A stretch of DNA of 64,000 nt. It comes from Archilochus colubris (taxonomy: Eukaryota > Chordata > Aves > Apodiformes > Trochilidae). Positions 21,259 to 34,600 of this stretch are shown one piece after another (the first letter of the stretch is position 1; every line of letters starts with the position of its first letter). A model generated the notes under the pieces. The model did no database searches. It was given only the letters and a program-made list of their open reading frames with translations, and was not told the DNA's origin. The stretch covers positions 35,490,874 to 35,554,873 of the forward strand of contig CM041090.1 in NCBI GenBank assembly GCA_023079485.1, read 5' to 3'. Made by a program: the position numbers and the translations under genes.

Positions 21259-24200
21259 GATTGCCTATGGAGTGCTCTCAGTGACGTGCAGTACACAGAG
21301 CAGATGGCCAAGTGGTGCGATCATGTCCTCCTCCAGTGGTGGCTCAAGCAACTATGAGAATTACCAAGCAGCGATTTCTCCTTTAGTGTAAGCACCCTGT
21401 GATTTTGATCCCTGCTGACAACTATGAAAGCTACACATCCAGACAACCACATGCTATGGATACGCTGTTAAAGCCCAGATCCTGATTTAGGACCTAAGTT
21501 TTTCTTCTGTTTCTCTCCCTCCCCCCTCTCCCCATTTTATCTCTTTAGAGAGCTGATCATCCACCGGAGTGGACAATTGGAGAACAAACAGCTCAGAAAT
21601 CAAAGGGCTGTCATGTTCCCCTGCGTAGAAAACCTTTCAGAGCCTCCCCCTGCCTTTTCAGCTCCCCGGCTGCCCCCCGTCCCTCCAGCAGCCAGCCGGC
21701 ACGCTGCTCCTCAGCTATTCATGGCCAGCCTGCAGCTGCAGCTACTCTCCTAGGCTGACACAGCAGCAGCTGCTATGTGTGTGCCAGCTGGCTAGCCGCT
21801 CTCCAAAATCCTCTTGTCCGCCCCACTCCCCTTGCTTTCCTGCTTCCCCACCTACAGACCTGCTTCTCCTTCCCCACCCACGTCTCTCACTGGCCACAAT
21901 CTGCTCCAGTTTCCTACCTCCCCCCCTGTCCTGAGCCTACCCTGCTGCTCTCCTGATTCACCTTACTTGCTCTCCAGGAAGCATCCCCTACTTTCCCTCT
22001 CATCCCTCCTGAGCTCAAACAGGAGCTCTCTGAAGTGGAGCACTGAATATTGCTTTTAATTATTTTATGTGTCCTCTCTTTGAAACCATGCCTTCTAATA
22101 TAACTGCATTCAAGCATTTTTGGGGTTCAGATAACCTCTCATATAACCACCTTCAGAAGGCAGCAAAGGAAAAAGGAGGGGAGCTGAGGCAGGGCCAGGG
22201 CCTTGGTTTGAGGTGTTATTTTAAAACCATTATGCTTTGCTAATCAGAAACTTTGCTGGGTCCATACTCTTGCCCAGCTGTGCTGTTTGCTGGCTTCCAA
22301 ATAGAGAGACAAATGCTCTTTAGTTTTTAATTATTTGTTTTCTGAAAGGAAGGAGTTTTAGACTAGCTTTCTGCCTAACGATTATTGTTTAGGGGATGGC
22401 AGCCAAAATATTTTGCAAGACAGGTATTTATTTTTGCATGTGAAATCATCAACAAACATAAAACCTCATCATCTAGGTTCAGCATTATGCGGTCAATATG
22501 CCTGTGGAGGAAGACATATATTTTTATCACCAAGCTAAGCAAATGTAATACAGAAGAAAGATGATCCATTAGTTACAGCATATGCTCAGTCTCTACAGAG
22601 CCAAGCTCGGTTACCTGCTGTATCACAGAATTTCTTTGTTACCTTGAGCACACTGCATGCTGGTTTTGTGCTTTCATTTTGCCTTTGTAAATATTCTACA
22701 GTATTCAAAACTCTGGTGCCATTTAAGAATGCTTTTTCCCACTGTAACCTGACTTAACAGGAGCTGAGAAGGGAGGTCCAGCTATTTCCAGGCATTCTCT
22801 CAGCTCAGGGAAGTTTTCATTTTATCTTTCCTAGTGCTGCAGTCCCATTTTAAGCCTGAACTCCTTAGTTTTCTCACTGTGGTTCCTATTATTTCCTGAA
22901 TGCCATGAACATTCCCTCTTTTCTTCTGTAGATAGGCAAAGCTGTTTCATTATAGTTTTGCACTGACAGTGATGGTTTTCAGGAAATGCAGCAAAAAATA
23001 TTTCTTAATGTAAAGGATTTTGCATTCTTAAAAATGACTGGTGGCAAGATCTGGAGATGAAGGCTAAGGAAGGCTTAAAGGACCAATCCATTGCAGCTGG
23101 AGTAATGTATGTTAGACCATCCTTGCAGGATCAGCCCTGCAGAGGAACAGTCCAGCCTCCTGTGTAGTCCCTGCCCTCCCATGGGGGCTGCCTCCCACTA
23201 GCATTTTGGGGAAGATAAAGTGAGATACTATTAAAAGCAAAAGGTCCTGTACAGCCTTTGGGGTGCCTTGCACACTTCCAACAAGCCAATGAACTCTTTT
23301 GCATCCAAGCGCATGGTGGCAGGGTTTGCTCCCTTCTTGCTCCAGCATTTCCCTGTCTCTGGAGCCCTGCTGCAGGCTACTTTGTGGGACAGGGCTTCCC
23401 CTGCCCTGAGCAAGCACACTGGAGGCGGGTGGTTCCATAACTCATTCCCTATCAGCTGTTTTCTCCAAGACCTGCTAGAGGCCCTGCTGTCAAGTGTAGC
23501 ATGTCTCTTCTTACACCCACACCTGCAGCCCAGACTGTTGTCACCCAACCCGCTGTCTTTCCCTGCCATCCTGCATCTGGCTGCACCCCACGCTGGCTGC
23601 CATCCTTTCCCCATTAAGCAGTGCTGGGGCACTTCCTTCCCTGCTGCAGGATCATCCTCCCCTTGCCTTCCCCAAAGAAGGGTCCTTGTGCCTTTGTGTT
23701 GAGTTGCAGGACCATCCGTGTGGTCCTGTGCAGGCAGGAACCTGCCTGCTGCTCAGGGGAAGTTGATAGAAATCTCCTTGTGCCAAGCAAAAGTTTTGAG
23801 GCATCCTTCTTTCACTCCTTCACCACTGAAACAAGGGCTATCAAGATTCTAATAATGAAAACATAAATATCCTCCCAGTGCTGTTCTGTTTTTTCCTCCT
23901 GCTGCTGCTCCTTTCTCCAGCAACCCCTGCTGAGGGTAGCAAGCTGGAATGAGGGGCTGTGTGTGAGAGGGGGGTGGAAATAGGGTTGAGGAAACTTTTG
24001 CTTGACTTTAAGCAGGGTTTGGGCTTGCAGTCAGCAGTTACTCATCCTGCACAAGGGACGAGACTGGAGAACATTGGTCCCTCTGGCAGGGGAGGGACGT
24101 GCTCACTGCCAGTCTCAGGCAGGGTGGAGTGCCGGCATCCCACACCTCCTTGTTCCCAGCCCTCTGGGCCAGGATTTTTTGCTTTTGTGCTCTGGCTGTG

Positions 24201-25671
24201 TGCTGGTGCTAAGTTTATGCTTGTATGCAAATCCTATGCTCATTAAATCATTTGCATAAAATATCCCTGGAGGATCATAGCAGCCAGAAAGGGGTGGGGT
24301 TTATCTGTTTGACTTCAAAACGGCAGAAGTATAGGGATGTCATTTGTCAGTGGATATGTGGATATGGATATGGTCATATATCTCATTTATCCACGCCAGA
24401 ATGCATCCACTTGGGAAAGTTAAAGGCAAGAAGATAATTTTGGATGCTGTCCATCTGAAACTTGGCAGGGTAGGAGTTAACCCTCCCTTTCCGGCCAGAA
24501 AGGCTACAGCTGCCTGTCCTGAAAGCAAGGCATTGCAGGACAGAACCAGCTGTGAAGAATTAATTTCTCTCCTTCCTCCTTTGTGAGAAGCCTTGTGGGC
24601 AGGGGCTAACATTATGAATGGAGAAGACTGCTCAGGAAGAGAGCTAGAGGGTAACTAGAGGAGAAGGATTTTTCTTTCTCTCTTCTTTGTGGAACTTGGC
24701 TGGAGCAAGGTATTTTGAGCTTTGCTGTGGAGTTGGCAGGGTAAAGACATGTCTTCTCCCTTGACTTTGACTGAAGAGTCCTGTTGGATTTGAATGGCTC
24801 ATGTAATATCTTTAACGAGTGTATACATGCATATGCGTGTTCTTCATGGAAGCAGAGCAGACCTGAACTGCAAGTATGTTGTTTTTAAATATCCCCCAGT
24901 GTAAGATCTGGGGGTGGTTTCTCTTAGGTAGGAGTGAGCTGCTAGTACAGCCCATGAGAAGGCCAAGTGGAGAAGGCATAAAGTAGTGCCCCTATTTGTC
25001 TTCCCTCCCAATTACTATTAGGAAAGTAAAGTTATGCTTGATAGAAGTTGTGCCAGCAAAGAAGCTGAGATCTTGGCACCACTATTTCCTATTTCAGTGG
25101 CTGCCCAGCTCTGAGCTGGCGCTGGTCTCTGGGCTCTAGAGCAGAAAGAAGGTGGTTTCCTATCGTTTCAGCTTTGCTGCTTGGCATGCTCTCTGTTTCT
25201 GGGGTCTGGTCTTCTGCCAGCAGAAGCATATGCTGAGTCTGGCCCAAGAAGTCAGTTGGTCTCAGTTTGTGCATTCTTGGTACTGAAGTCCAGCAATATT
25301 AATAAAACGAGGGCGTTCTACTGAACACTGGCTTTGCAAGTTCCTTCCAACTGATCATCTTCTATGTTTCAAAGCCCTACTCAAAATGTCAGCACTCAGG
25401 GTGGAGTTAACTGGTCACTTTAAGAGGGGGGGAAATTAGCAAACCATCTCAGCTGATCTGACTTCTAAGACTCAGTCCACTCCCTTAAAAGTGAAGTTTG
25501 CTCTCCTCATACCTTTTCTTCTTTGTGGATTTTCAGAAGGCAACCCACATGAGAAGCTTTCTCAAAACTGACTGAACCATGCTGTGTCCACTCTCCACGG
25601 CTGGCTGTTGCTCTTAAGGTTCATTGCATTTATCTTCAAAGAAACCTCCACATAATTCTTCCCTGATGCGT
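21259..25671. other. JAG2 5' flank, no gene seen
   Basis: This is unique-looking non-coding sequence. It starts with moderately GC-rich DNA at 21.5-22.0 kb, carrying CAGCTG E-boxes near 21.77-21.80 kb. At 23.1-23.7 kb both strands are open for 130-145 codons, but the peptides are low-complexity and match nothing I know. A short GGATAT repeat lies at about 24350-24380. No splice-framed exon is evident. Confidence 0.6.
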
Positions 25672-26205
25672 GAATCACAGAAAATAAGGTCAGAATAGAT
25701 ACCCAGAGATTATCTAGTTTATCCCACAAGGAAGGACAAACAGTGTGTGCTTCTTGCATGACAGATGGGTATCCAACCTCTTCTTAAAAACATCCCCAGA
25801 TAGAGATTTCATGGTCCTGATAACTTATTCTAGTGGCTAACCAACAAAAAAATCTATTCTACTGTATTGCTGAGCTTTGATCCCATTTCTTGACCTATTT
25901 GCAATGGACACAGAGCAAAGTATATTCTATTCCTCTTTGCTGCTGCCCTCTATGTATTTTAAGACTACAGCTGTGCCTCTCTCTTGTGTCTCTGTACAAC
26001 AACAAGAACAACAATAACAAAAAATAATTCTGGTCTTATATGATTTTAGATCATATTTTCCAAACCCTTGATCATTCCTGTGGTCCTATTGTAGTCTCTG
26101 CCATTGTTCTTCCATTTTCTCAAAATCCAGTTCCCCAAATTGGACACAGAGTTCCACTGAGATCTTAGCAGCATTAGATGAAGTGAGAGAGAAATAGATC
26201 ACAGA
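25672..26205 (-). repeat. Old, diverged CR1-type LINE copy
   Basis: Read on the plus strand, the block follows the reverse complement of an ancient CR1 tail: GAATCACAG at the 3' tip, AGATTATCTAGTTTATCCCAC, then a CTTCTTAAAAACATCC section, AGATAGAGATTTCATGG, CTGCCCTCTATGTATTTT, and finally CCAAATTGGACACAGAGTTC with CACTGAGATCTTAGCAG. Divergence is high and it carries an A-rich insertion (AACAACAAGAACAACAATAAC) near 26.0 kb. It predates the other CR1 copies here and is probably of amniote age. Confidence 0.75.
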
Positions 26206-28593
26206 CCAGGCAGAGGTTACTCTTGGCCATGCATGCAAGCATGATCTTTGCTTTAATTTCCTTTTCTTTCTTTCTTTCTTTCTTGCAGCAGCATGATGTC
26301 CTTAACTTCAGTTTTGTTTGCCCTCCAGCTTTTGCTTTGCCCACAGCTTTTTAGATAGAGGTTTAGATAGTTTTTTCTAGTTATGCGAATATGATGTAAT
26401 TGTAAAAATCCTACTAAAGGAAAGGTTTGTTGTATCTGCTTTGTGTGTATCCTGCTGCCCTAGTGATAGCAAAAATATCTGGGTGATCATGCCCAGAGCT
26501 GTGAGATTTTAACAAGTAGCCTAAGCACACAATATTTAATCCAGCTAACTATTCTTCAATTATTTTTCTTCCTTCTAGACTGAGTTCTTTCTCTGTCATC
26601 TGTGGCACTAATTGTGTGTAAGTGGTGTTTTTACTGAAAGCTGAAGTAAAAAAGGCAAGTACTGTCTTTACATTATGCATTGCTAGCTTTGCTTGCCTGT
26701 TAGGTAGTTCTGCCACGGCCTTGATGTCCCTGCTAATATATTTTGTGTTTCCTAATGTTCTGTTGGTCCAATTTCATTTTACATCTTGACTTTTTGGGTC
26801 TTCATCCATTTACATTCAAGTGCAAGTGAATCACTCCTGTTTTCTGAATACACTCTTGCATTAGAGGTCAATTAAATGGTCATGAATTAAGCAAATCATC
26901 TGATTCTTACAACAGTTGCTTCCCCTTCTCTGCTGGGTTTGCTTGAATTGATGTCCTTACCATTGTTTCTTTAAGATGCTGCCAACTTTCCTGAGTTCTC
27001 TTTTCTCTGAGACTTGTTTCTCATGATTATCAGTTCTATACGGGTTTTGAAATATGGTTTCTGGAAGTCCATTGTATTTATTTTGCTGTTCTCCTTCCTT
27101 CCTTTCCTACGACTTATGAACTCTGTTGTTTCATGGTCATTCTCACCCAAGCTGCATTCTTCTTGCATGCTATAAGCAGTTCCTTCTCTTTGGTTGGAGT
27201 CAAATTCAGTTCTCAGTTTGATTATGTATCAAGCTCTAATCTCTTCTTATTATTCCTTATGTGGTTTGCATTATTTCATTATCCTCTTCAGCATCCCGCC
27301 AATGATTTTCTTACAAGTAGTGGTATTTCCCCTTGTTTATACACCTCTGCCCCAGTACCTGGTGCTCATATTTACCTGTTTGCTTTTGAAACTAATCCCT
27401 GTGGATCTTACTTGCATTAACTCAGCAGCTCAGGCCACAGAGATGCTGTTCCTGGCTTATGAGTTGAACAGAAGCTCTTTTTCTTAGAATATCCATCCAA
27501 GTTCAAGCAATTCAAAACTTTTCCCAGTGATATCACCTACACAACCATGCATTCATTTCCAGAAAAAAGACTTATAAGTAGTTGATGCCACTCATGACCA
27601 AAATAGCTAGTGCTATATATACGGAAGGGATTTTTCCTTCCTTCTTTCATACATGAACTGGTCTTACCAATGCTAAGAAAACCCACTCTGGATGTTTTAG
27701 TTATAGCCAACTGCTAACAAGTTAGATTTCTAGTTCCTGTGGAAAAAATATGTGGAAATTATCCAAGATACAGTTAGAAATTTATTTTTTTTAAACTCAG
27801 GATGTACTAAGACTAAACTATTGGCATCTTGGATAATCTGCTCGCAGAGGAGGAAAGTCTGACATCCCTCTTCTGTGTCTGGACCACTTGGCAGAGCAGG
27901 AGCTGTTGTTGACCAGGAGGTGTTGTCATGCTGCTAAGAGGAGATGGCAGAATTCAGGAAAGTACAATAAAATATCCATGACTGTGGAAAGGACATATTC
28001 AATGCATAAGGAGGAAAGCAAACATCTTTCTATGCAATTAATTGTTAAGGTGCAATGTATTGAGGTATCAGATATATGTAAATAGATATAATGGTACCTT
28101 TCTCTTCATACAGAGACATTCTTTCACTACAGCCACATGGTTGGCCTTGAGCAGCTCACAGCTTGTCAAACTTAAAAGTGATTAAGGTGAAGGGTATGGT
28201 AGATTGAAAAATTAAAAATATGAGATGTTTAAAGATCTTATTCCATCCTCCTTGTTTGAAAGCATCATACGTAGCATCAGTGGAGTAGGGTTCACGCATT
28301 CCTCACTGATACACTCACACTGCTGCAACTTCAGATGATACCATTCACTATTTCTTGTTACCTGGAAAACCTACCTAATGCTGGAGGAGGATGGATTGCC
28401 CTTTATTAGGGCCCTCTGTTGCGTAAAGACCACTGTAACACAATGTGATTGGAAGTCAAGCAGTCAGACCTAAGGAAGTGCAGATTTCGTGCTGTGCTGG
28501 TGTGAGCATCGTGCCAGTCCAACCTCTGCAGCAGAGGTGTGCAAGGGAAGTTCCCAGCACATAGTGGTGCACTGGCACAGTGACACTGCTTTT
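26206..28593. other. Intergenic, no gene seen
   Basis: AT-rich non-coding sequence with a short TTTC microsatellite at its left end (26263-26284). Open frames near 27.1-27.5 kb are about 95 codons, hydrophobic and without recognisable domains. Confidence 0.55.
26263..26284. repeat. (TTTC)n microsatellite
   Basis: About five tandem TTTC units. Confidence 0.9.
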
Positions 28594-28620
28594 AAAATAA
28601 ATAAATAAATAAATAAATAA
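28594..28620. repeat. (AAAT)n microsatellite
   Basis: About six to seven tandem AAAT units with no interruption. Confidence 0.95.
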
Positions 28621-31600
28621 CCAATATCTACAATATTCCTATAACTTTTTTCCCAGTTACCAATGTGTTTATTTGAGTTGCTTCTTGAGGTGTAATGTGA
28701 TCTGAGGTGCATGTTCATGCCACCTTCTCCCCTACTGCCACCTCCAACCTCTTGTATTTTGATTTTTAAAAAATCTTGTGTCTTTCTAAAAAATTCTTTG
28801 GTGTTCTGTATAGCTGAGCTTGTCAAGGGAAGTGATTGTCCACATCAGAGCTCTGGAACTAAAACATTTATGCCCCAGTCTCCATTAACACTTGGATCTC
28901 CGTCAGTCTTTGACCTTTCTTTCAGCCAGTGCTTTCCAGCACTTTCTGTAAGGAAGCAATGTGCAGGAGCAGACCTCCAGCTTGCAGAAGACAGCTCAAT
29001 TCATTTGAGAGAAGTGACTCAGAGCCAGGATCATGGCATCCATTGTGCTGGATCAGAGGCACTTTCGCAATTCATCTGTTTATGCCCTGATTAACCATTC
29101 AAATAAAATTTTTATCGCTCCTAGTTAAAAGCAGACATAAATGAGAGCTTCCTCTTCTGAGCAAGAGACCTTGCTCCAAAACAGAATTCCTTTTTGCTGG
29201 AGCCAGGCAAAATAACCAAGAGGGGTGACAGATAATTCATCTACCAGCACTCTCCATCGAAAACTGCAGCTAAAACGAGATTACTAAGAAGAAGAGCGCT
29301 ATTAAAGGAGGAAACTGCTGCGGTAATTTTGTTAAGGAACATGAGATTATTTAAAAGCCTTTTTAAAAGTGTGTTTGTTCCGGGAGAGGAGGGGTGAGGA
29401 AGGATTTTAGAGGAAGGGAGAAGAGAGAGAGATTATTAGTGTTTCTTGTGTATAAAGATTCATGCTGCTTTCTTTGCACTACCCATCAAGGGTAGAGGTT
29501 TCAGGAGCTATTGTAAGTCATTACTCCAGCCCTAATGAATAGGGCACAAGCTGCACCCTAGCTTTGCAGAGGCTGAAAGCATGGGGAAAAAAGGTTGTGG
29601 GGCGTAGAGGATTTGATGCACTGTACAGCACGTAATTGCAGGTTAAGATTTTTTCCAGACGGAGTTTTTGTTCCTGGCCGTGGTGATCCCTAGCGTTACT
29701 CCCACAGCAGCAATCTCACATTGTTTGGTACTGCTTTATAAATTCTCAAAGTCATGCACGAGCAAGCCTCAAAGCATATGCCTCACTTTGCTCACCAGCA
29801 GCTGGTTTTGCAGCACACGAAGCAGCGATGGAGCAGGTAGTGCCACAGGCTGCCACTGCTTCCAGCAGGCTCCACTCTGTCTTATTCACGGCAAATTACA
29901 CAGCAAATGCATGTTAGTGCAGTGACCCTGCAGAAAGCGGTGCAGGCAACCTAAGGGGCAGAATCACAGAGCTGGGAGGAACAGGGATTTGGGTGAGGCT
30001 GCTCTGGGATGGATCTGGCACTGTATGCATCTGGGGACTGCTGGTGGGTTTCATCTGTCCCCTGTGTGCTGGTTCCCCCGTGGAGCCAGGCCAGCACAGC
30101 TGTCCCTGGGATCCAGAGCCTTTTCCTGGGAAGCTGGAGGTCTCATTCTGCTTTGGAAAAGTGGCCTCTCTGCATACCAACTGGATGTATTGTAGGCATT
30201 ACTGAGAGGGAGAGAAAGAGGACTTGTGCCCTGCCAACACACCGACACAGATCACCAGCCAGGAATTACACGTAGCCCCCCCAAATGTGACTCCATGTAG
30301 AAAAAGATAAGGGACCAAAGTGATCCCTTAAACCAGGTGTTTCAGTTGTACAAAAAACGTTTTGTGTACAGTGTCAACTTGAAGTCAGAGCTGTGCATTT
30401 TGATCAGATTTTCAAGGTCAGACAGAAACTTGATGGTGATCCAGTCTGACCTCAACTGGTTTTTAGGCTTACTCAGTTCACTTTTATTAAAAGAGAGGCT
30501 CTGCAGCCAGGCTCCCCACCTTTGGCTCAGTAAGAGCCATTCACTGGGCAGGATTTGGCCTGGGGGCTGCATAACAAACTGAGAAAACACTAATGAGCTT
30601 CAGAGAAAAACCTCTGGGTCCCAGCATGGGTTGTGTCTGAGCATTTCTCCTGGACAAAGGAGGAATACTGATACCTGTTTGTTAACTGTGTGTTGAATTT
30701 GCACTGCTATCACAAATTAATGGTGTGTTTTGAATGCAGAGCTCCACAGAGCAGAATGTTGCAAAATTCTGGCTTTGTAATGTGGCAGAATTGGGACACT
30801 TGGGAGAACTGCAGTAGTTCTGGACTTCTAAAAATGAAATGTTACATGAAGGAATTTGAAAGTCGAGAGGGGCTCCAGCAATGAACAATTTTTAATAAAA
30901 AGATTGAATTCATTCTGAAAAAAAAAAGTTCAGGATGTGGCTTGTTTTCTGTAGTTAATCCCTTCTAAATATTTAAGGGAAAAAATTATAGGGAATGGAA
31001 ATGGTGCTTTGTTTAAAAATAGGATCAGAGGTTCTACTGAACACAAAGAAACCCCACAGTTTACTGTACCCTGGGACTCCTCTACTCAAACATGCTCACC
31101 CTTCCTTATGTAGTCCTGGAAAAGCCAAAAACGAGTTTGTATTTTAAAAATGCACATGTAGGAATTGGTAGCCTCTGAAAGTGGTCTCAGCCCTGAGAGT
31201 GTGTGTCCAAAATATATGTTACACACGAGCCACAATGTAGGTATGCAAGGAAAGAGGGAATAGACCTGCTGTGGCTGCAGTATGCAAACGGGCCCCTGGC
31301 TACAGCCATCTCCCCAGCTCCTGTGACAGACCCACCACAGGGCTGCTGCAGTTTCCCTCACTGCCTTGCCATGTCAAATCTCCTTCTCCAGGCCAGCAAC
31401 ATGCCTGGGGCCTCTGAAACCCTGGATCCATCCAGCATGGACCAAAACACACGGAGCTGGCTGTAAGCCCAAACGCAGGGTTTTGTGGGTGTATTGTGTC
31501 CTTGCATACATTTCCAGGCAAAACATATTACACCTAGCTTTGGATGCCAAACTTTTCCAATTTTGAGAGAACAGTAATTCACCAAGGAGTACGTATTCCT

Positions 31601-34600
31601 TCAATTTCCTTTGCTTGGAAATGATACTGGGAATCTGTTCTGAATGGAGGCAGATGAAAAGTGCTACATGTTAATGCATATTCTGGGTTAGCTGTCTTTG
31701 TTAAACTAGAATGAGTGCTGCTCATTTCCCATCTGGTCTTCTTTGACATTACTTCCAGAATATATTCACAGCTCTTATTTGTACAGTACAAATGGCTGGC
31801 TGTAGTACCAACTTTACCTTTTATAGGATGCTAAAATGTTGGTGCCAGATCGCAAAATAGCGTTCTACTTCTAGGAAGCATCTGTGGATATTACTTGCTC
31901 CAACAGCTTTCCTTTTTTTCTCCTCTTATTTTCTTTCAATGTAACTGTATATGTGAAGCTAGTTTGTTGTCAAACCAAGTGCAAGTTGACGGTTTGACAG
32001 TCCTGGAGCCTGCAATCTTCCTCTCAAAGTGAGGATGCAGCAGGCAGATCAAGCAACGTGCTATCAGCATTCTCATCTCTTCTGCACAGCCTTCCCCCAG
32101 GGCTGAAGGAGCAGATACTTCTCCATCTGCAGCTTCTCCTTGGTGCCTTTGCTGGCTTCCTTGCCGAGAGATTTTGTGTTCTGGATCCCTGAGCACTTTG
32201 GGTTGCCCTGAAAATACCAACGCAATAGAAACCCAATAGCTCTCAGCCAGCGCTGAATCCGGTGCTGCCAACCTAAGCCGGTTTTCTGATCATTCCTAAA
32301 TCTTCCCATCCTTAAGTGTTTGTTTCTGGCAGTTTCCTTAGCAGGCTTCCCCGTGCCAGCAACCTCCACCCCTGCCCTCCGATGCGTTTCAGACCTACCT
32401 CGATAAACAAGAGCGTTGTGATCTGAAACGCCCACGTTTGTCTGCCTGGAGTGACCAAGGGCTGCAGCGCCGTGCTGGGAATTCTCACCATAGCAACTAC
32501 CAGCATCGACAGAACTCAGTATTTATGGAAGAGGAGAGGCTGTTTGTTTACCTCCCAGGCTGCGAGAGCAGACAGCAACCCACCATGAAACGCCGTGAGC
32601 TGAACAATGCCAAGCTGCCGCTTGTATCTTCGTGTGTAAAACAGATAATTACTGTGTTCTGTAAATGAAACAGATAGGGGAAGCCTGCGTGGGGTAGGAG
32701 TGTTGAAGATGTAGGGTGACATGGTGTTATTATCAGGAGATCAGCAAGCACGCTTGTCAGATGCTGCCAGGCGGTCCTGATGGATCCAGCAGAAAGTGAG
32801 TCCTGCCAGTCACATCTCCTTGACAGATGATCTGAGTGACCCTGTTCACGGGGGTCAGTTTGCAGGCTTAGCAAGCAGCATTTGCATGAGGGGGAAAAAA
32901 AAAATTGTTACCTCAGCAGTAAATAAACAAGCTTGCAGACAGAAGCTCAACGCTCAGCCTTTCAGAGGTCATATGTATGGAAGTATTTTTTAAGATGTTT
33001 GTCAATGCCCAAAATGCAGGATCCCCTAACAGTGCAAAAGTGGTGTTCACAAAACATCTCTGGTCATCTGTACAGCTGTTTGGGTTCCAGCAACTCAGCC
33101 TCTGCCACTCCCTCTGCAACCTCATGCTTCCAGTGGGCCACAGCTTGTGCTGGGCTGCTGTAAACTGTGCTCAGCAAAAGATAAAGGTGATAAAAATAGG
33201 AGGAAGCACCCAAGGTCAAACCTCCTCTGCCCACCCCAGAGCTGTCCAACCTCCTTAGCAGTGCCTCTGTCAGGGAGATGGCTTTCAAGATCAACACAGG
33301 GATGCTGCTGGGAACCCACCACTACTTGATGCTCACCCTCAGCACAAGCACTCTGAGTTATGGTGTCCCATGGGTGCTGTGCCCAAAGTGCAAACTGTTC
33401 ATGCGTGTACCCATGTGTGTACCCTAGCAGCAAAGCCTCAGGGAAGCCCTGTAAAATCAGCTAGTGAGTCCTCAGCACAGCCAGATCCCTGGAGAAGGGG
33501 CACATACAGGCAGGGCCAGAGTACCCACTGAGAGCACTGAACATCAAGCATCCCATGGCAGGCAGCTGCAGTTTCCATTCAGCACTCGGGTGTGCTCCCT
33601 GCTCTTCCACTCATCCCCTACAAGACTGCCATCTGGGTGGGAACTTCTGCTTGCCCCTGCCTCACTGAGGTTTAGGACATTGTGAGCAATGACAGGCACA
33701 ATCCCAACAGCTGTGGCAGTGCAGGGGCATAAGATGCTGAAAAAGGAAAGAGAAGCCAAACTGCACAACCCTTCGACTCCAGCATTCCCCTTAAAAGGGG
33801 CCAGGGCTGCTGCTCAGCTCCCTGCCCTGGGCAGGGAGGGAAAGGGAGGTGGGCTGGAGTAATTTTCCATACCATCACCTAATTAGAGCATTTCTGGTAG
33901 AGGGATGGGTACAAGCCCAATTCCCTTCAGCTTTTAGGGGAGCACTGCAGCTGTCTGGTCACAGATGAGATGCTCAGGATTTTGTGCAGGCAGGTGCTTG
34001 TAGGAAGGGAGGGAGAAACACCTCTGAAACAAAGGTGAGGCTGGAAACCAGACCCCGTAGCTCTGCTGACTGCAAAAACCCAATGAATCCACAGGTTTTA
34101 TTAACACTTTACCTCAGGTCTTACCTTGAATTCACCTCTTTCCCTTCCTTAGGCAGTAATTTTTGCTGGGTTTTTTTTTTTTCTGGCCTTATCGCTTTGC
34201 TAATAGTCCTCTTTCTGTGCAGGTGCTAACCCTTTTCTCTTACCTTGAGTCATTAACAAAATTAAACTCAACAAATTGTGCACAGGCATTCTCAGACTGA
34301 AACTGCTGCTTCTCTTTCAAAACCAAAGAAGGTTTTTTAGACCTGGAAACCTGCCTGTTTTCTCTAACCACATGATCTTTTCTGATGAGGGGCATTATCT
34401 CTCCATACAACCCTGGCCTTGCCTAATGGCAGGAAGAGTGCCCTGTGCTCTTTTCCCTGTTCCCCCAACTCTTTCAGCATCTCTTTAATTTTAAATGCAG
34501 AGCTCTTTCCTCAGGGGTGCCCCGAGTACAAGGCTGGGGAGACATTTCCGCTCTTCATCTCCTGACTAATGAGAGCCTCAGTTATTTTTGTTTCATCATC

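Noticed and set aside
23231..23702. Opposing frames of 133 and 144 codons
   Set aside because: Both strands are open over the same interval and give cysteine/proline-rich peptides without known motifs, so at most one could be real and neither has support.
29960..29985. AGAATCACAGAGCTGGGAGGAA, CR1-tip-like
   Set aside because: The match is short and imperfect and no CR1 body follows.
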